Shown: positions 1 to 9,564, counted from the stretch's first letter. The stretch is 64,000 bases of DNA from Pseudomonas fluorescens (GCF_902497775.2 NZ_OZ024668.1:4448326-4512325), one strand, 5' to 3'. The notes: generated by a model from the letters alone, not told the origin. Numbers and translations: made by a program.

Positions 1-1546
1 TCTGCAGGCTCGACTCGGTGCCTTCCTGATAGCGCAAGATCCGTCCACCAGTGTGCGGGTGCAGGTCGACCAGGCTGTAGCTACGAGGCGATCCACCGAA
101 GTAGGTCATGCGCGTGTAGTAGGTGATGTCCACCGCTTGCCACTGGCGAGCAACCTGATTGCCGACCTTGCGCAGGGCATTGCGACTGTCGACGATGGTA
201 GTCTGGCCTTCACCGGGTTGCGGTGCCGTCTTGCAGTAGAGCATGAACTTGCTCGCGCAAAACTTCGGATCACGCTGAACCTGGGTATCGCTGGCCGGCA
301 GCATGTTCAGGTCCCAGTGCAGCGGGGTTTTCTCCAAGGAGTGCACCACGCCCTCAGGTTTGTCTGCAGGCTTGACCACATGCACCTTGCCGAAGGCCCA
401 CTGGTAGATAGTGCCGAAACGTTCGCAGTCGCGGGCGAAACTGTCGCGATCCTCGAACTGGCAGCCTCGCAGGCAGACAAAGCCGAAGGCTTCTACCAGC
501 TTTTCCAGCAACTGCGTCGAGAAGCGCTCGAAGCCCAAGCCAAGCGGATCGCGTACCACCAGGCCGAACAATGGGCGCTTCTGCAGTTCGAACTCGAAAC
601 CCTGCAACGCTTCGCCCGCTGTTTCGTGATACAGCCAGGGCCTGCCCTGATACTGCACCAGCACATGCTTGTCGAGGTCCACTTCAGCATGGCCGCGCAA
701 GGTCTGGCTACCGTCCAACTGCCGCACCGGCACCGCATGCCAGGGGCTGGAAACCCGCGTCAGACCGTCCGCCAGGGCCAAGGTGAACTTCGGCCCGGCA
801 TTGTCATACTGATGCACCGACAGGCGGATGTCGTCGGGGAAAAAGCGATTGACCGCGGCATTCAGTGCGTGGCCGCGGAACATCATCTGGTAGGCCTTGT
901 AGCCGATCTGCAGCAGATGCTCGTCTTCGCTCTGCCCCGCTTCGCGGCACAGGCGCAGGTCGTTGTAGAGGTGGCTGCAGAGCTTGTCGTGGCCGTGGCT
1001 GAGGGTCTCGTCAGTACGGCTCTGCTCGATCAGCGCCTCGACGTTCTTCCACGGCAGGCGGGCCTGCTTGACCAGGGTGGCACGCACGGCGTCGGCACTG
1101 CTGGCCTGGGGGAACAGGTCTTCCATGCTCACCCAGTTGATCGTGTGGGTGGTGCACAACTCGCGCAACGCCTGGTTGTAGGCTTTGCGCACGTCGTCAG
1201 GCACACCGACGATGTCGTTGAAGGTGGTGCCGTCACTCAAGATCGACACCACGCAACCCGGGCTGTGCAGCGCGGCAATCTCCTGGCCCAGTTGATCGAG
1301 GCGTTCGATGGCCATGGCCTCGCCGTAGTCCGGCAGCGTGCCGAAGGTCTGGTCGCGGGCGTTCGGCGACTTGCACGGGAAGCCCGGCAGCACCAGGCGT
1401 ACCGGTGCCTGCTGCGCGTAGAAATGAGCAAGGCTTGCAGCGAGGTTGGCGCGACCTGCGGTGTCGAAGCGATCGTCGCGTTCCTTGAGCAGATAACCCG
1501 CCAGCACATCGCTGACCGCCTTGATCCAGGTGTCCTTGTGTTGCAT
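1..1546 (-). CDS. Fused isonitrile synthase / Fe(II)-2OG oxygenase (PvcA-TauD type), partial
   Basis: The gene runs off the left edge; 515 codons are visible with no stop. Residues 1 to about 320 match the DIT1/PvcA isonitrile synthase family, which converts the amino group of an aromatic amino acid to an isonitrile using ribulose 5-phosphate: FPCKSPN at 56-62, LPDYGE at 71-76 and LSDGTTFND at 103-111. From about 325 a TauD/PvcB-like oxygenase begins, with an HWD iron-binding motif at 410-412; the distal His should lie beyond the edge. PvcA and PvcB are usually separate proteins, so this is a natural fusion. The ATG has an AGGAAG ribosome site and lies 27 bp after the HAD gene, so it is the third gene of one operon. 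Family assignment is strong; substrate and product are unknown. Confidence 0.85.
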   Translation of the reverse strand, partial: MQHKDTWIKAVSDVLAGYLLKERDDRFDTAGRANLAASLAHFYAQQAPVRLVLPGFPCKSPNARDQTFGTLPDYGEAMAIERLDQLGQEIAALHSPGCVVSILSDGTTFNDIVGVPDDVRKAYNQALRELCTTHTINWVSMEDLFPQASSADAVRATLVKQARLPWKNVEALIEQSRTDETLSHGHDKLCSHLYNDLRLCREAGQSEDEHLLQIGYKAYQMMFRGHALNAAVNRFFPDDIRLSVHQYDNAGPKFTLALADGLTRVSSPWHAVPVRQLDGSQTLRGHAEVDLDKHVLVQYQGRPWLYHETAGEALQGFEFELQKRPLFGLVVRDPLGLGFERFSTQLLEKLVEAFGFVCLRGCQFEDRDSFARDCERFGTIYQWAFGKVHVVKPADKPEGVVHSLEKTPLHWDLNMLPASDTQVQRDPKFCASKFMLYCKTAPQPGEGQTTIVDSRNALRKVGNQVARQWQAVDITYYTRMTYFGGSPRSYSLVDLHPHTGGRILRYQEGTESSLQ

Positions 1547-1573
1547 GACCTTTCTTCCTTGAGAGGTGGTGTA

Positions 1574-2281
1574 TCAGAGCAGGCTGGCAACAGCGCCAGC
1601 CTCGCGAGCTTGGTTGGCTAAATGCAGGGCATGCAGCAGGTCTGCCGGCTGCTCGCAGTAAAAATCCGCAGCCTGAGCCTGCAGGGCAAAGACCCGGCCA
1701 TAGCCCCAGGTCACGGCAACGGCGCGCATGCCAGCGGCGCGCGCGGTCATTAGGTCGATGACGGTATCGCCGACAAACAGGCAACGGGACGGTTCGACTG
1801 CCAGATGGCGGGCCGCTTGCAGCGCCGCGTCAGGCTGAGGTTTGAGTGGGTAGCCACGGCGCTGGCCAAGCACGATCTCGAAGGTGTCCGCAGGGAACAA
1901 CCGGGCGGCGACCTGCAGGGCCATGTCATGGGCCTTGTTGGTGACGATGGCCATCGGCAGTTGCCACTGGCGGCAGCCCTCAAGCAGCTCCAGCACGCCG
2001 TCGAACGGTCGCGAGAACTGCACCAGGTGCTGCTGGTAGCAGGCGATGTACTGCTCATGCAGGGCCTTGTCGTCGGTAATCCCCAGGCGTGCGGCAACCC
2101 GCTCGAGCATCGCGCCGGTACCGCCGCCCACGTAGGCACTGATGGTTTCCAGCGCCAAGGCTGGGTGGCCTTGCTCGCGCAGCACCCGGTTCAGGCACCA
2201 GACGATATCGGGCAAGGTGTCGACCAGGGTGCCGTCAAGGTCGAAGATAACGGCATCCGCCGCTAACGCGACCGGCATCAT
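1574..2281 (-). CDS. HAD-superfamily phosphatase (phosphoglycolate phosphatase-like) in isonitrile operon
   Basis: This 235-residue protein carries all four HAD motifs: DLDGT at 14-18, VTN at 113-115, the Lys in PLKP near 147, and GDTVID at 171-176. It has the helical cap of the Gph/PGP subfamily between residues 20 and 85. It starts at an ATGATG that overlaps the stop of the upstream isonitrile synthase (ATGA), so the two are translationally coupled. Known HAD members hydrolyse small phosphate esters. Here the enzyme may act on a phosphorylated pathway intermediate or on a sugar phosphate released by the synthases, which use ribulose 5-phosphate; that role is inferred from position only. A house-keeping phosphoglycolate phosphatase is the alternative. 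Confidence 0.85.
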   Translation of the reverse strand: MMPVALAADAVIFDLDGTLVDTLPDIVWCLNRVLREQGHPALALETISAYVGGGTGAMLERVAARLGITDDKALHEQYIACYQQHLVQFSRPFDGVLELLEGCRQWQLPMAIVTNKAHDMALQVAARLFPADTFEIVLGQRRGYPLKPQPDAALQAARHLAVEPSRCLFVGDTVIDLMTARAAGMRAVAVTWGYGRVFALQAQAADFYCEQPADLLHALHLANQAREAGAVASLL

Positions 2282-3273
2282 TGCGCACTGGCGTAGTGAC
2301 AAGGGCGGCCCTGGCGGAACACCAGGCGGCTGTAGCGCTCGTCTATGTTGCTGCGTTTGTCGAGCATCACCACCCCGCTGCGCTTGATCGCCACCGAGTG
2401 CCAGGGCGTGCGCCACAGGTCGCTGGTGGGCACCAGGCGAATACCGATCTTCGCCGACACCGCCAGTTGCGGGTGAATCGACAGGCGCAGGCACTGTGGA
2501 TAACGCGCCTGCAGCAGCGCACTCCAGGCTTCACTGCGCTGGATCACCCGTTGCGAGGCCGGCTTGGCGATCTTCTTCACAGCGTTGAGACTCATGCCGG
2601 CGAACTCGGCAAGGCCCGAGTAATCCTCGGACAAAAAGCGGTGGATGCCGCAGTACATCAGCATCATGTGCGGCTCGTCCTGAAAGCGCTGGCCCAGCGC
2701 GATCAGCGACTGGCCGTACGCGATCATCAGTTCCTCGCGCATCGAATCCAGGCAGCCCAACTGCGGGTAGGCATCCTTGAGGTCGAACAGGGCGAAGCTG
2801 TGCGGATAGTGCTGCTGCGCGTAGCGCTGGATCTCGTCGGTGTAGGCCTTGACGTGGTCATCAGGCACCCGCACCAGGTCGGAAAACACGTAGCCGTCGG
2901 AGCAAATGTGAATCAACGCGCCCGGCGCATACAGGGCCTGGATTTCCGCGCACAGGTGCTGCAGCTCGTCGATGGCGTGGCGCTCGGCAAGGTCTGGCAA
3001 GTGGCTGAGGGTTTTTTGCCGGTTCGGCGACTTGCCCGGAAAGGCGGGCAAGACCATCTCGATACGCTGGCCGGCATCGATAGCCTTGAGGACTTTATCC
3101 AGATGCGGCTCGAGCACTTCGGCCGACAGCTCATCATCCTGCCCGGGCGCCAGGCTGCGGCGACGGAACAGGCAGTCGAGCACCTGCACGGCGGTATCGA
3201 GGTGCGGGGAGGTATGGCGTTCGCGCAGCAGCGCGAGGCACGCCCGTTGAGCAACGGCGTTAAGCTCGGTCAT
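2278..3273 (-). CDS. Isonitrile synthase, DIT1/PvcA family, stand-alone
   Basis: This 331-residue protein is of the PvcA/IsnA family. Visible family blocks are PAFPGKSPN at 76-84, LPDLAE at 92-97 and CSDGYVFSDL at 124-133, all in the usual order. The enzyme class builds an isonitrile on the alpha nitrogen of tyrosine or tryptophan. It is the first gene of a three-gene minus-strand operon with a HAD phosphatase and a PvcA-oxygenase fusion, so the cell encodes two divergent synthases side by side. The ATG at 3273 was chosen because upstream in-frame codons run through a REP element and show no family similarity. The amino-acid substrate cannot be read from sequence. Confidence 0.88.
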   Translation of the reverse strand: MTELNAVAQRACLALLRERHTSPHLDTAVQVLDCLFRRRSLAPGQDDELSAEVLEPHLDKVLKAIDAGQRIEMVLPAFPGKSPNRQKTLSHLPDLAERHAIDELQHLCAEIQALYAPGALIHICSDGYVFSDLVRVPDDHVKAYTDEIQRYAQQHYPHSFALFDLKDAYPQLGCLDSMREELMIAYGQSLIALGQRFQDEPHMMLMYCGIHRFLSEDYSGLAEFAGMSLNAVKKIAKPASQRVIQRSEAWSALLQARYPQCLRLSIHPQLAVSAKIGIRLVPTSDLWRTPWHSVAIKRSGVVMLDKRSNIDERYSRLVFRQGRPCHYASAQ

Positions 3274-3347
3274 GGACAATCCCTTGTGTGGTGAATCACG
3301 GCCAGCATCCTCTGGCCATGCGCAGATACTCCTTACCTGCGCGGCGA

Positions 3348-3378
3348 TAAAATCCGGCAAACCCGGGGTACTTGTCAA
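3348..3378 (-). promoter_or_regulatory. Candidate sigma-70 promoter of the isonitrile operon
   Basis: On the minus strand a perfect TTGACA (3378-3373) lies about 100 bp before the first isonitrile gene. The -10 is poor: GATTTT or ATTTTA at 18-19 bp spacing. No operator is obvious. Confidence 0.3.
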
Positions 3379-3394
3379 CAGCAGTTTCGGTCGT

Positions 3395-3419
3395 TGTGGG
3401 AGCGGGCTTGCCCCGCGAT
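3395..3419. repeat. Single REP element
   Basis: The sequence contains the Pseudomonas REP core GTGGGAGCGGGCTTGCCCCG followed by CGAT. It sits between the cyo terminator and the isonitrile operon, and the same core recurs at 49227-49293. Confidence 0.85.
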
Positions 3420-3433
3420 AAGGCCGCAGAGAC

Positions 3434-3473
3434 AAAAAAAAACGCCCCAGGCTCTGCAGCCTGGGGCGTTTTC
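3434..3473 (-). terminator. Rho-independent terminator of cyoABCDE
   Basis: A 13-bp perfect stem (3441-3453 with 3458-3470) has a CTGC loop. On the minus strand it is followed by a run of T, 17 bp downstream of the cyoE stop. Confidence 0.9.
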
Positions 3474-3489
3474 ATTACACGCTGATGAA

Positions 3490-4377
3490 TCAGTGCGCGT
3501 AAGTCAGCAACAGCTCGGTCGGCACTTTGGTGTCCAGCGACATCATCACGCTCAACGCAGTGATGGTGAAGATCGAGAACACGAACAGCTTGCGTGCCCA
3601 CAGGCGGTCATCGACAGCCTTGTAGCCGGTCCAGGCCATGTACAGCCAGTACATGCCCATGGCCGCGGCAACGGCCATGTAGCTCATGCCCGCGTAGCCA
3701 CCCAGAGTCAGCATCAGGGTCGCTACCAGGAACGCCACGATGTACCAGAGGATGTGCTTCTTGGCCACCAGAATCCCGCGCTTGACCGGCAGCACCGGAA
3801 TCGATGCGGCCAGGTAGTCGTTGAAGCGGAAGATCGCAATGGCGTAGGAGTGCGGCATCTGCCACAGGCTGAACATCACCAGCAGGGTCAGTGCAGCCAG
3901 GTCGAAGCTGTTGCTCACCGCGCAGTAGCCGATCACCGGAGGCATGGCACCGGACAGGCTGCCAACCAGGGTGCCGTGCACCGATTTGCGCTTGAGGTAC
4001 AGGCTGTAGAACCCGACGTAGATGACAAAGCCGATCAGGCCGAACAGCGCCGCCAGGGCATTGGCCTGCACGTACAGCAGGCCAAGGCCGGCCACCCCGA
4101 GCAGGGTGGCGTAGGCCAGCGCGACTTTCAGCGAGATCTGGCCCTGGACCATCGCACGGTTCTTGGTGCGCTCCATCTTGATGTCGATGTCACGGTCGAT
4201 GCAGTTGTTGAACACGCAACCGGACGCCACCACCAGCGAAGTGCCAATCACCGTGGCCAGGAACAGCATGAAGTCGACATGCCCTTGCGCGGCAAGGAAA
4301 AAACCGCCTGCCACAGAAAGCACGTTACCGAAAATGATCCCCGGTTTGGTGATTTGGATAAAGTGCTTAACGGACAT
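3490..4377 (-). CDS. cyoE: Heme O synthase (protoheme IX farnesyltransferase)
   Basis: CyoE is a membrane prenyltransferase of the UbiA superfamily that farnesylates heme b to heme O, the cofactor of the bo3 oxidase. The 295-residue protein begins [19 protein letters not shown]. It carries the NCIDRDID motif (the Asp-rich prenyl diphosphate site) near residue 58 and several hydrophobic helices throughout. Length is normal for the family. It is the last gene of the cyo operon, starting 11 bp after cyoD, and a strong terminator follows. Confidence 0.97.
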   Translation of the reverse strand: MSVKHFIQITKPGIIFGNVLSVAGGFFLAAQGHVDFMLFLATVIGTSLVVASGCVFNNCIDRDIDIKMERTKNRAMVQGQISLKVALAYATLLGVAGLGLLYVQANALAALFGLIGFVIYVGFYSLYLKRKSVHGTLVGSLSGAMPPVIGYCAVSNSFDLAALTLLVMFSLWQMPHSYAIAIFRFNDYLAASIPVLPVKRGILVAKKHILWYIVAFLVATLMLTLGGYAGMSYMAVAAAMGMYWLYMAWTGYKAVDDRLWARKLFVFSIFTITALSVMMSLDTKVPTELLLTYAH

Positions 4378-4388
4378 GTCGTCTTACC

Positions 4389-4721
4389 TCACTTCGCCAT
4401 CATGCTGGTGTGGATGCTGAACATGATCCACAGCGACAGGCCGACCAACAGTGCAATGACCATCACGGTAAACATGAAGGTCGACACGTTGGAGCGCTGC
4501 TCGGCGGAACGGTCCATGTGCAGGAAGTACACCAGGTGAACCACGACCTGGATGACCGCCAGGGCCACCACGACCATGATCGTGATGTCCTTCGGCATGC
4601 TCGGGAACATCACCAGGCCGAACGGAATCGCCGTCAGGATCACCGACAGGATGAAACCGATCACATAGGACTTGACGCTACCGTGGTTGCCCTCGGCGTG
4701 GCTGTTATGTGCGTTAGCCAT
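4389..4721 (-). CDS. cyoD: Cytochrome bo3 ubiquinol oxidase subunit IV
   Basis: The 110-residue small membrane subunit has an N-terminal His/Asn-rich stretch (MANAHNSHAEGNHG) and three hydrophobic helices, including the typical VVHLVYFLHMDRS segment near residues 60-73. CyoD helps assemble the CuB site of the oxidase. Its start codon abuts the cyoC stop with no gap, consistent with coupled translation inside cyoABCDE. Confidence 0.95.
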   Translation of the reverse strand: MANAHNSHAEGNHGSVKSYVIGFILSVILTAIPFGLVMFPSMPKDITIMVVVALAVIQVVVHLVYFLHMDRSAEQRSNVSTFMFTVMVIALLVGLSLWIMFSIHTSMMAK

Positions 4722-5351
4722 TTACAGAACCCCCAGCAGATACACGACGGTGAACACGCAGATCCAGACCACGTCCAGGAAGTGCCAGAACAGGCTCAGG
4801 CAGCTCATGCGGGTCTTGGCGGTGCCAGTGATACCGTGCTTGTTGATCTGGTACATCATCACCGCCATCCAGATCAGACCTGCGGTTACGTGCAGACCGT
4901 GGGTACCGACCAGCGCGAAGAACGCCGACAGGAAGCCACTGCGCTGCGGGCCGAAGCCCTCGGCGATCAGGTGATGGAACTCATAGACTTCCATCGCGAT
5001 GAAGCCGGCACCGAACAGGAAGGTCACAGCCAACCAGCCCAGCACGCCGCCCTTGTTGCCTTTGAACATCTGCAACATGGCGAAGCCGAAGGTGATACTC
5101 GAGAACAGCAGCAGTGCGGTTTCGACCGCGACAAAGTCCAGCTGGAAAATGTCGTGACCCGACGGGCCGCCGGCAAAACTGCCGGACAGCACCGCGTAGG
5201 TGGCGAAGAGCGACGCAAACAGGATGCAGTCGGTCATCAGGTACAGCCAGAAACCGAATACGGTCATCTGGCCCGAGTCGTGGTGGTGGTCGTCATGCCC
5301 ATGGTCGTGACCATGAGCATGAGTATCAGCGTTAATTACATGACTGGACAT
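4722..5351 (-). CDS. cyoC: Cytochrome bo3 ubiquinol oxidase subunit III
   Basis: This 209-residue, five-helix heme-copper oxidase subunit III has a His-rich N-terminus ([15 protein letters not shown], about residues 11-25) before the first helix. The segment [21 protein letters not shown] and the C-terminal [16 protein letters not shown] are typical of CyoC. It sits 3 bp after cyoB. The protein is structural and does not bind the redox metals. The unusually dense His cluster at the N-terminus might bind metal, but this is only suggested by composition. Confidence 0.96.
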   Translation of the reverse strand: MSSHVINADTHAHGHDHGHDDHHHDSGQMTVFGFWLYLMTDCILFASLFATYAVLSGSFAGGPSGHDIFQLDFVAVETALLLFSSITFGFAMLQMFKGNKGGVLGWLAVTFLFGAGFIAMEVYEFHHLIAEGFGPQRSGFLSAFFALVGTHGLHVTAGLIWMAVMMYQINKHGITGTAKTRMSCLSLFWHFLDVVWICVFTVVYLLGVL

Positions 5352-5354
5352 TGA

Positions 5355-7373
5355 TTAAACCCGTTCAAACGATTCGACACGTGCGCCAACCGGAGTACCG
5401 GTAGCCAGGCCCAGGGACTTCATGCGCTCACCTTCGATGCGCGCCACTTCCTCGGCTGGAACCATGTAACCCTGGTCGTCACGTGCAGCGTGAGCGACGA
5501 AGACCGCGATGGTACCGATCAGGCTTGCGCCAACCAGCCACCAGATGTGCCAGATGAAGGCGAAACCGAATACGGTGAGCAAGGCACCCATGAACACACC
5601 GGTGGAGGTGTTGTTCGGCATGTGGATCGCTTCGTACTTGGCCGGAACCTTGTAGGCAACACCGGCTTCCTTGGCTTCGTGCCAGGCATCCAGGCCGACT
5701 TTCTCAGGCATGGTGGCGAAGTTGTAGAACGGTGGTGGCGACGAAGTCGACCATTCCAGGGTACGGCCACCCCATGGGTCGCCGGTCACGTCCATGTTGT
5801 CCTTGCGGTCGCGAATCGACACGTACAGCTGGATCAGCTGGCAAGCGATACCGAACAGGATCAGCACGGCGCCGAACACGGCTACGTACAGGTAGGGTTC
5901 CCACAGTGGGTTGTCGGAGTGGTTCAGACGACGGGTCATACCCATGAAGCCCAGTGCGTACAGTGGCATGAAGGCCACGTAGAAACCGGAGATCCAGAAC
6001 CAGAAGGCAGCTTTGCCCCACTTCTCGTTCAGGGTGAAACCGAAGGCTTTCGGGAACCAGAAGGCGAAGCCGGCAATGTAGCCGAACACCGCACCACCGA
6101 TGATCACGTTGTGGAAGTGAGCGATTACGAACAGGCTGTTGTGCAGAACGAAGTCAGCACCCGGAACAGCCAGCAGTACGCCGGTCATACCACCGATCGA
6201 GAAGGTCACCATGAAGCCCAGGGTCCACATGATCGGCGCGGTGAAGCGCAGACGGCCCTGGTAGATCGTGAACAGCCAGTTGAACAGCTTCACCCCGGTC
6301 GGGATCGAGATCAGCATGGTCGCCAGACCGAAGAAGGTGTTGACGCTGGCGCCCGAACCCATGGTGAAGAAGTGGTGCAGCCATACCGCAAAGCCCAGTA
6401 CCGCGATCGCGCCCGAAGCGTAGATCATCGACTTGTGGCCGAACAGGCGTTTGCCGGCGAAGGTCGAGGTGACTTCCGAGAACACACCGAAGGCCGGCAG
6501 GATCAGGATGTAAACCTCAGGGTGACCCCAGGCCCAGAACAGGTTGACGTACATCATCGGATTGCCACCAAGTTCGTTGGTGAAAATGTGGAAATCCATG
6601 TAACGGTCAAGCGTCAGCAGAGCCAGTGCAGCGGTCAGGATCGGGAACGAAGCGACGATCAGGACGTTGGCCCAGGTGCAGGTCCAGGTGAAGATCGGCA
6701 TGTCCATCAGCTTCATGCCAGGCGCGCGCATTTTCAGCACGGTGGCGAGGAAGTTGACACCCGTTAGCGTCGTACCCAGACCCGATAGCTGTAGCGCCCA
6801 GATGTAGTAGTCGACACCCACGCCAGGACTGTACTGGATACCCGCCAACGGTGGATAAGCGACCCAGCCGGTCTTGGCGAACTCACCAACACCCAGGGAG
6901 ACGTTGACCAGCACGACGCCGGACACCAGCAGCCAGAAGCTCAGGGAGTTGAGGAACGGGAAAGCAACGTCACGCGCACCGATCTGCAGAGGCAGGGCCA
7001 GGTTCATCAGGCCGGTGAAGAATGGCATTGCCATGAAGATGATCATGATCACACCGTGAGCGGTGAAGATCTGGTCATAGTGTTCGGGAGGCAGGTAGCC
7101 CTCGGAACCGCCGGTGGCCATGGCCAGCTGCGTGCGCATCATGATGGCGTCGGCAAAGCCGCGCAGCAGCATGATCATCGCGACGATGATGTACATCACC
7201 CCGATTTTCTTGTGGTCGACCGAAGTCAGCCACTCGGACCACAGGTAGGTCCACTTTTTGAAATAGGTGATAGCACCAACGAGCGCGAGACCGCCGAGCG
7301 CGATCATGGCAATGGTCACCATGACTATCGGCTCGTGATACGGAATCGCATCCAGACTTAGTTTACCGAACAT
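5355..7373 (-). CDS. cyoB: Cytochrome bo3 ubiquinol oxidase subunit I
   Basis: This is the catalytic subunit (672 aa) that binds heme b, heme o3 and CuB and reduces oxygen to water while pumping protons. The segment [17 protein letters not shown] carries the CuB His and the crosslinked Tyr. HHFFTMGSG, with its adjacent CuB histidines, and the later [10 protein letters not shown] heme-ligand region are also clear. The N-terminal [12 protein letters not shown] is the usual subunit I start. Spacing to cyoA and cyoC is 3 bp each. Confidence 0.98.
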   Translation of the reverse strand: MFGKLSLDAIPYHEPIVMVTIAMIALGGLALVGAITYFKKWTYLWSEWLTSVDHKKIGVMYIIVAMIMLLRGFADAIMMRTQLAMATGGSEGYLPPEHYDQIFTAHGVIMIIFMAMPFFTGLMNLALPLQIGARDVAFPFLNSLSFWLLVSGVVLVNVSLGVGEFAKTGWVAYPPLAGIQYSPGVGVDYYIWALQLSGLGTTLTGVNFLATVLKMRAPGMKLMDMPIFTWTCTWANVLIVASFPILTAALALLTLDRYMDFHIFTNELGGNPMMYVNLFWAWGHPEVYILILPAFGVFSEVTSTFAGKRLFGHKSMIYASGAIAVLGFAVWLHHFFTMGSGASVNTFFGLATMLISIPTGVKLFNWLFTIYQGRLRFTAPIMWTLGFMVTFSIGGMTGVLLAVPGADFVLHNSLFVIAHFHNVIIGGAVFGYIAGFAFWFPKAFGFTLNEKWGKAAFWFWISGFYVAFMPLYALGFMGMTRRLNHSDNPLWEPYLYVAVFGAVLILFGIACQLIQLYVSIRDRKDNMDVTGDPWGGRTLEWSTSSPPPFYNFATMPEKVGLDAWHEAKEAGVAYKVPAKYEAIHMPNNTSTGVFMGALLTVFGFAFIWHIWWLVGASLIGTIAVFVAHAARDDQGYMVPAEEVARIEGERMKSLGLATGTPVGARVESFERV

Positions 7374-7376
7374 CTC

Positions 7377-8321
7377 TTACTCCTCTGCCCCAGCAGCTGA
7401 ATGCATAGTCACGTCCATCCCTTCGGTACCGGCCGCTTCTTTGCTCTGCTCTTTTTCGTGGACCGGCCGACCGCGGTTCATGCCTTCGTACTTGTCGACG
7501 ATGGACTGGAACTGCTCAGGCGAGGCCACGCTGTACAGCGCGACTGGATTGTTTTCGCTAGTTTTGGCCAATGCCGCGTATTCAGCCGCATCCAGCTGTT
7601 TAGGCGATTGCTTGACTTCGTTCACCCATGCCTCGAAATCAGCCTGGGAGGTGGCGGTTGCCTTGAACTTCATACCGGTGAAACCAGCACCGCTGTAGTT
7701 GGCGGAGATACCGTCGAACTCACCGTTCTCGTTGGCGATCAGGTGCAGCTTGGTGGTCATGCCAGCCATTGCGTAGATCTGCCCGCCCAGGCCCGGGATG
7801 AAGAAGGAGTTCATCACAGAATCGGAGGTCACGCGGAAGTTGACCGGAGTGTTGGCCGGGAAGACGATCTTGTTGACCGTGGCAATGCCTTGTTCCGGGT
7901 AGATGAACAGCCATTTCCAGTCCAGGGCGACCACGTCGATCTGCACCGGCTTCACGTCGGAAACCAGCGGACGATACGGATCAAGCTCATGGGTGGTCTT
8001 GTAGGTCACGTAACCCAGGGCAATGATGATCAGAACCGGAATGGTCCAGACCGCCACTTCGATCTTGGTCGAGTGCGACCAGTCCGGAGTGTAGGTGGCT
8101 GCCTTGTTGGAAGCGCGATACTTCCAGGCAAACGCCAGGGTCATGAAAATGACAGGAATCACCACCAGCAACATCAAGCCGGTAGCGATCAGGATAAGGT
8201 TCTTTTGCTCAATGCCGACCTGGCCCTTCGGGTCGAGCAGGGTCCAGTTGCACCCACTGAGTAAAAGCATGCCTAAAAAGGGCAGAATGCCAAACAGTCT
8301 GGGGTAACGCTTTTTACTCAT
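7377..8321 (-). CDS. cyoA: Cytochrome bo3 ubiquinol oxidase subunit II (lipoprotein)
   Basis: Subunit II has 314 residues. The start at 8321 gives a lipoprotein signal with lipobox LLSGC near residues 18-22, then two transmembrane helices and a periplasmic cupredoxin domain (IDVVALDWKWLFIYPEQGIATVN, then VMNSFFIPGLGGQIYAM) without the CuA ligands, as expected for a quinol oxidase. A longer in-frame start 69 bp upstream would hide the signal peptide and was rejected. It is the first gene of the operon and has a long upstream leader. Confidence 0.97.
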   Translation of the reverse strand: MSKKRYPRLFGILPFLGMLLLSGCNWTLLDPKGQVGIEQKNLILIATGLMLLVVIPVIFMTLAFAWKYRASNKAATYTPDWSHSTKIEVAVWTIPVLIIIALGYVTYKTTHELDPYRPLVSDVKPVQIDVVALDWKWLFIYPEQGIATVNKIVFPANTPVNFRVTSDSVMNSFFIPGLGGQIYAMAGMTTKLHLIANENGEFDGISANYSGAGFTGMKFKATATSQADFEAWVNEVKQSPKQLDAAEYAALAKTSENNPVALYSVASPEQFQSIVDKYEGMNRGRPVHEKEQSKEAAGTEGMDVTMHSAAGAEE

Positions 8322-8886
8322 CTCACGACCTCTAGAGCAGCTTGCTTCAATGCAATTTGTGTTTTGGTCGCCAACACTTCGTCCTGCCAAGCGTTAGCAT
8401 TTATGGGATCGAATACGGTCATGCCTTGAGGCCAGCTGCGGCGGCTCGGCATAAACCGGGTATTGCGGTGTTTATTGTTTTGACTTCAGTAGGCAACAGG
8501 CCTGTGTTCAGACCAATTCCATTTGGTGCGGGAAATCACGGAGGGGGGTCAGCCCGGCATCGCCGCAGGCGATGCTCGTCAGAGTCAGCGAAAAGAGCCC
8601 TGAAGCTCCTTTAATCCTGCGACTCGCAAGCGGTGCCGAACGGAAATTGGGGGCGATTGTAGATAGGTAACCAATCGTTGACTATGACTTATTGAGCAAC
8701 AGTCCTTTACCAATTGTGTAACAATCGCGCCTTAAAAATCAGTTTCGCGACAGTTTGTCGCACCCCTTCCAATACCCCTGGAACGCCCGCTCTACAAGGG
8801 TTGAACCTTGATCAGGATCAAGGTCGGTGCGACAAACTTTGCAAATCTCATTGCACAACGGGCTTGCGTCAATACATGACTTTTGT
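8322..8886. other. 565-bp cyo upstream region without a gene
   Basis: No convincing coding sequence lies here; a 90-codon plus-strand frame (8342-8614) lacks a ribosome site and family similarity. The region holds an ANR/FNR-type box (8808-8821) and a GC-rich hairpin with arms GCATCGCC/GGCGATGC (8557-8575) that would sit in a long cyo leader transcript. It also holds AT-rich sequence at 8640-8720 where the cyo promoter may lie. Confidence 0.6.
8808..8821. promoter_or_regulatory. ANR/FNR-type box
   Basis: TTGATCAGGATCAA is a perfect match to the TTGAT-N4-ATCAA consensus bound by the oxygen-responsive regulators ANR/FNR. It is embedded in an 8-2-8 inverted repeat. It lies about 490 bp upstream of the cyoA start and just past the dsbB stop. 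Confidence 0.65.
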
Positions 8887-9393
8887 CTAAGCCTGACGGC
8901 GGTTGCGGTAGATGCCCAGGGGCACCAGCACGGCGGTCAGTATAAAGGCTACCAGTGCCCATTGCGCCAGAGACAGGCCCATGACTGGCGGGTATGGCGT
9001 TGAGCAAAAGCCATCGACCTGGAACACCAGTGGCAGTACCGAGGCCAGCGGCAGGCCGTCGACGATTGGTTGCAAGGTGTCGATGCCGCAACTGACCGCC
9101 GGGTTGGCGAGGATGTACACGTGGTTGCCGGCGGCGGCGATACCACCGATAGCGCTGAGCACCACCAGGCCCTCGAGCAGGGTCAGGCTGCGCTTGCCGG
9201 GCATCGCCGCACCAATGAAGGCAAACAGCGCGATCAGCAGCAAGGCATAGCGTTGCAGGATGCACAGCGGGCATGGCGCCTCGCCCAGCACGATCTGCAT
9301 GTACAGCGCCCCGCCGATCAGGGCAAGACAGATCCCCCCCAGCAGTACCAGAAAGCGCCGTTCCCGATTCAGGCGCGATGTTTGCTCGTTCAT
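8887..9393 (-). CDS. dsbB: Disulfide bond formation protein DsbB
   Basis: DsbB reoxidises DsbA using quinones in the inner membrane. The 168-residue protein has four hydrophobic helices, the first-loop redox pair CPLC at 41-44, and the second-loop cysteines at 102 and 130. The start at 9393 follows a GAAGGAAC ribosome site; a 15-codon longer frame has none. The gene is transcribed toward cyoA. Pseudomonads often carry two DsbB copies, so this may be either paralogue. Confidence 0.93.
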   Translation of the reverse strand: MNEQTSRLNRERRFLVLLGGICLALIGGALYMQIVLGEAPCPLCILQRYALLLIALFAFIGAAMPGKRSLTLLEGLVVLSAIGGIAAAGNHVYILANPAVSCGIDTLQPIVDGLPLASVLPLVFQVDGFCSTPYPPVMGLSLAQWALVAFILTAVLVPLGIYRNRRQA

Positions 9394-9564
9394 TGCTGTT
9401 CCTTCGTAGACTGGATTGGCTCGACTGCCGATGCGCAATTCTACACGCTGAAGCAGACCACAGAGAGCGGCAAAAGTGCCGCGCCAGGCCTTTGTGAAGA
9501 ACGGCGAGAAGCAGAATACTGATTTGCCACTATCTTAGTCCTGTGGATTACCCTATCATTAACA

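Noticed and set aside
53..1621. 522-codon open frame on the plus strand
   Set aside because: It is antisense to the isonitrile synthase-oxygenase fusion, which shows family motifs; high GC creates long open antisense frames.
8342..8614. 90-codon frame in the cyo upstream region
   Set aside because: No ribosome site, low-complexity composition, and no recognisable family.
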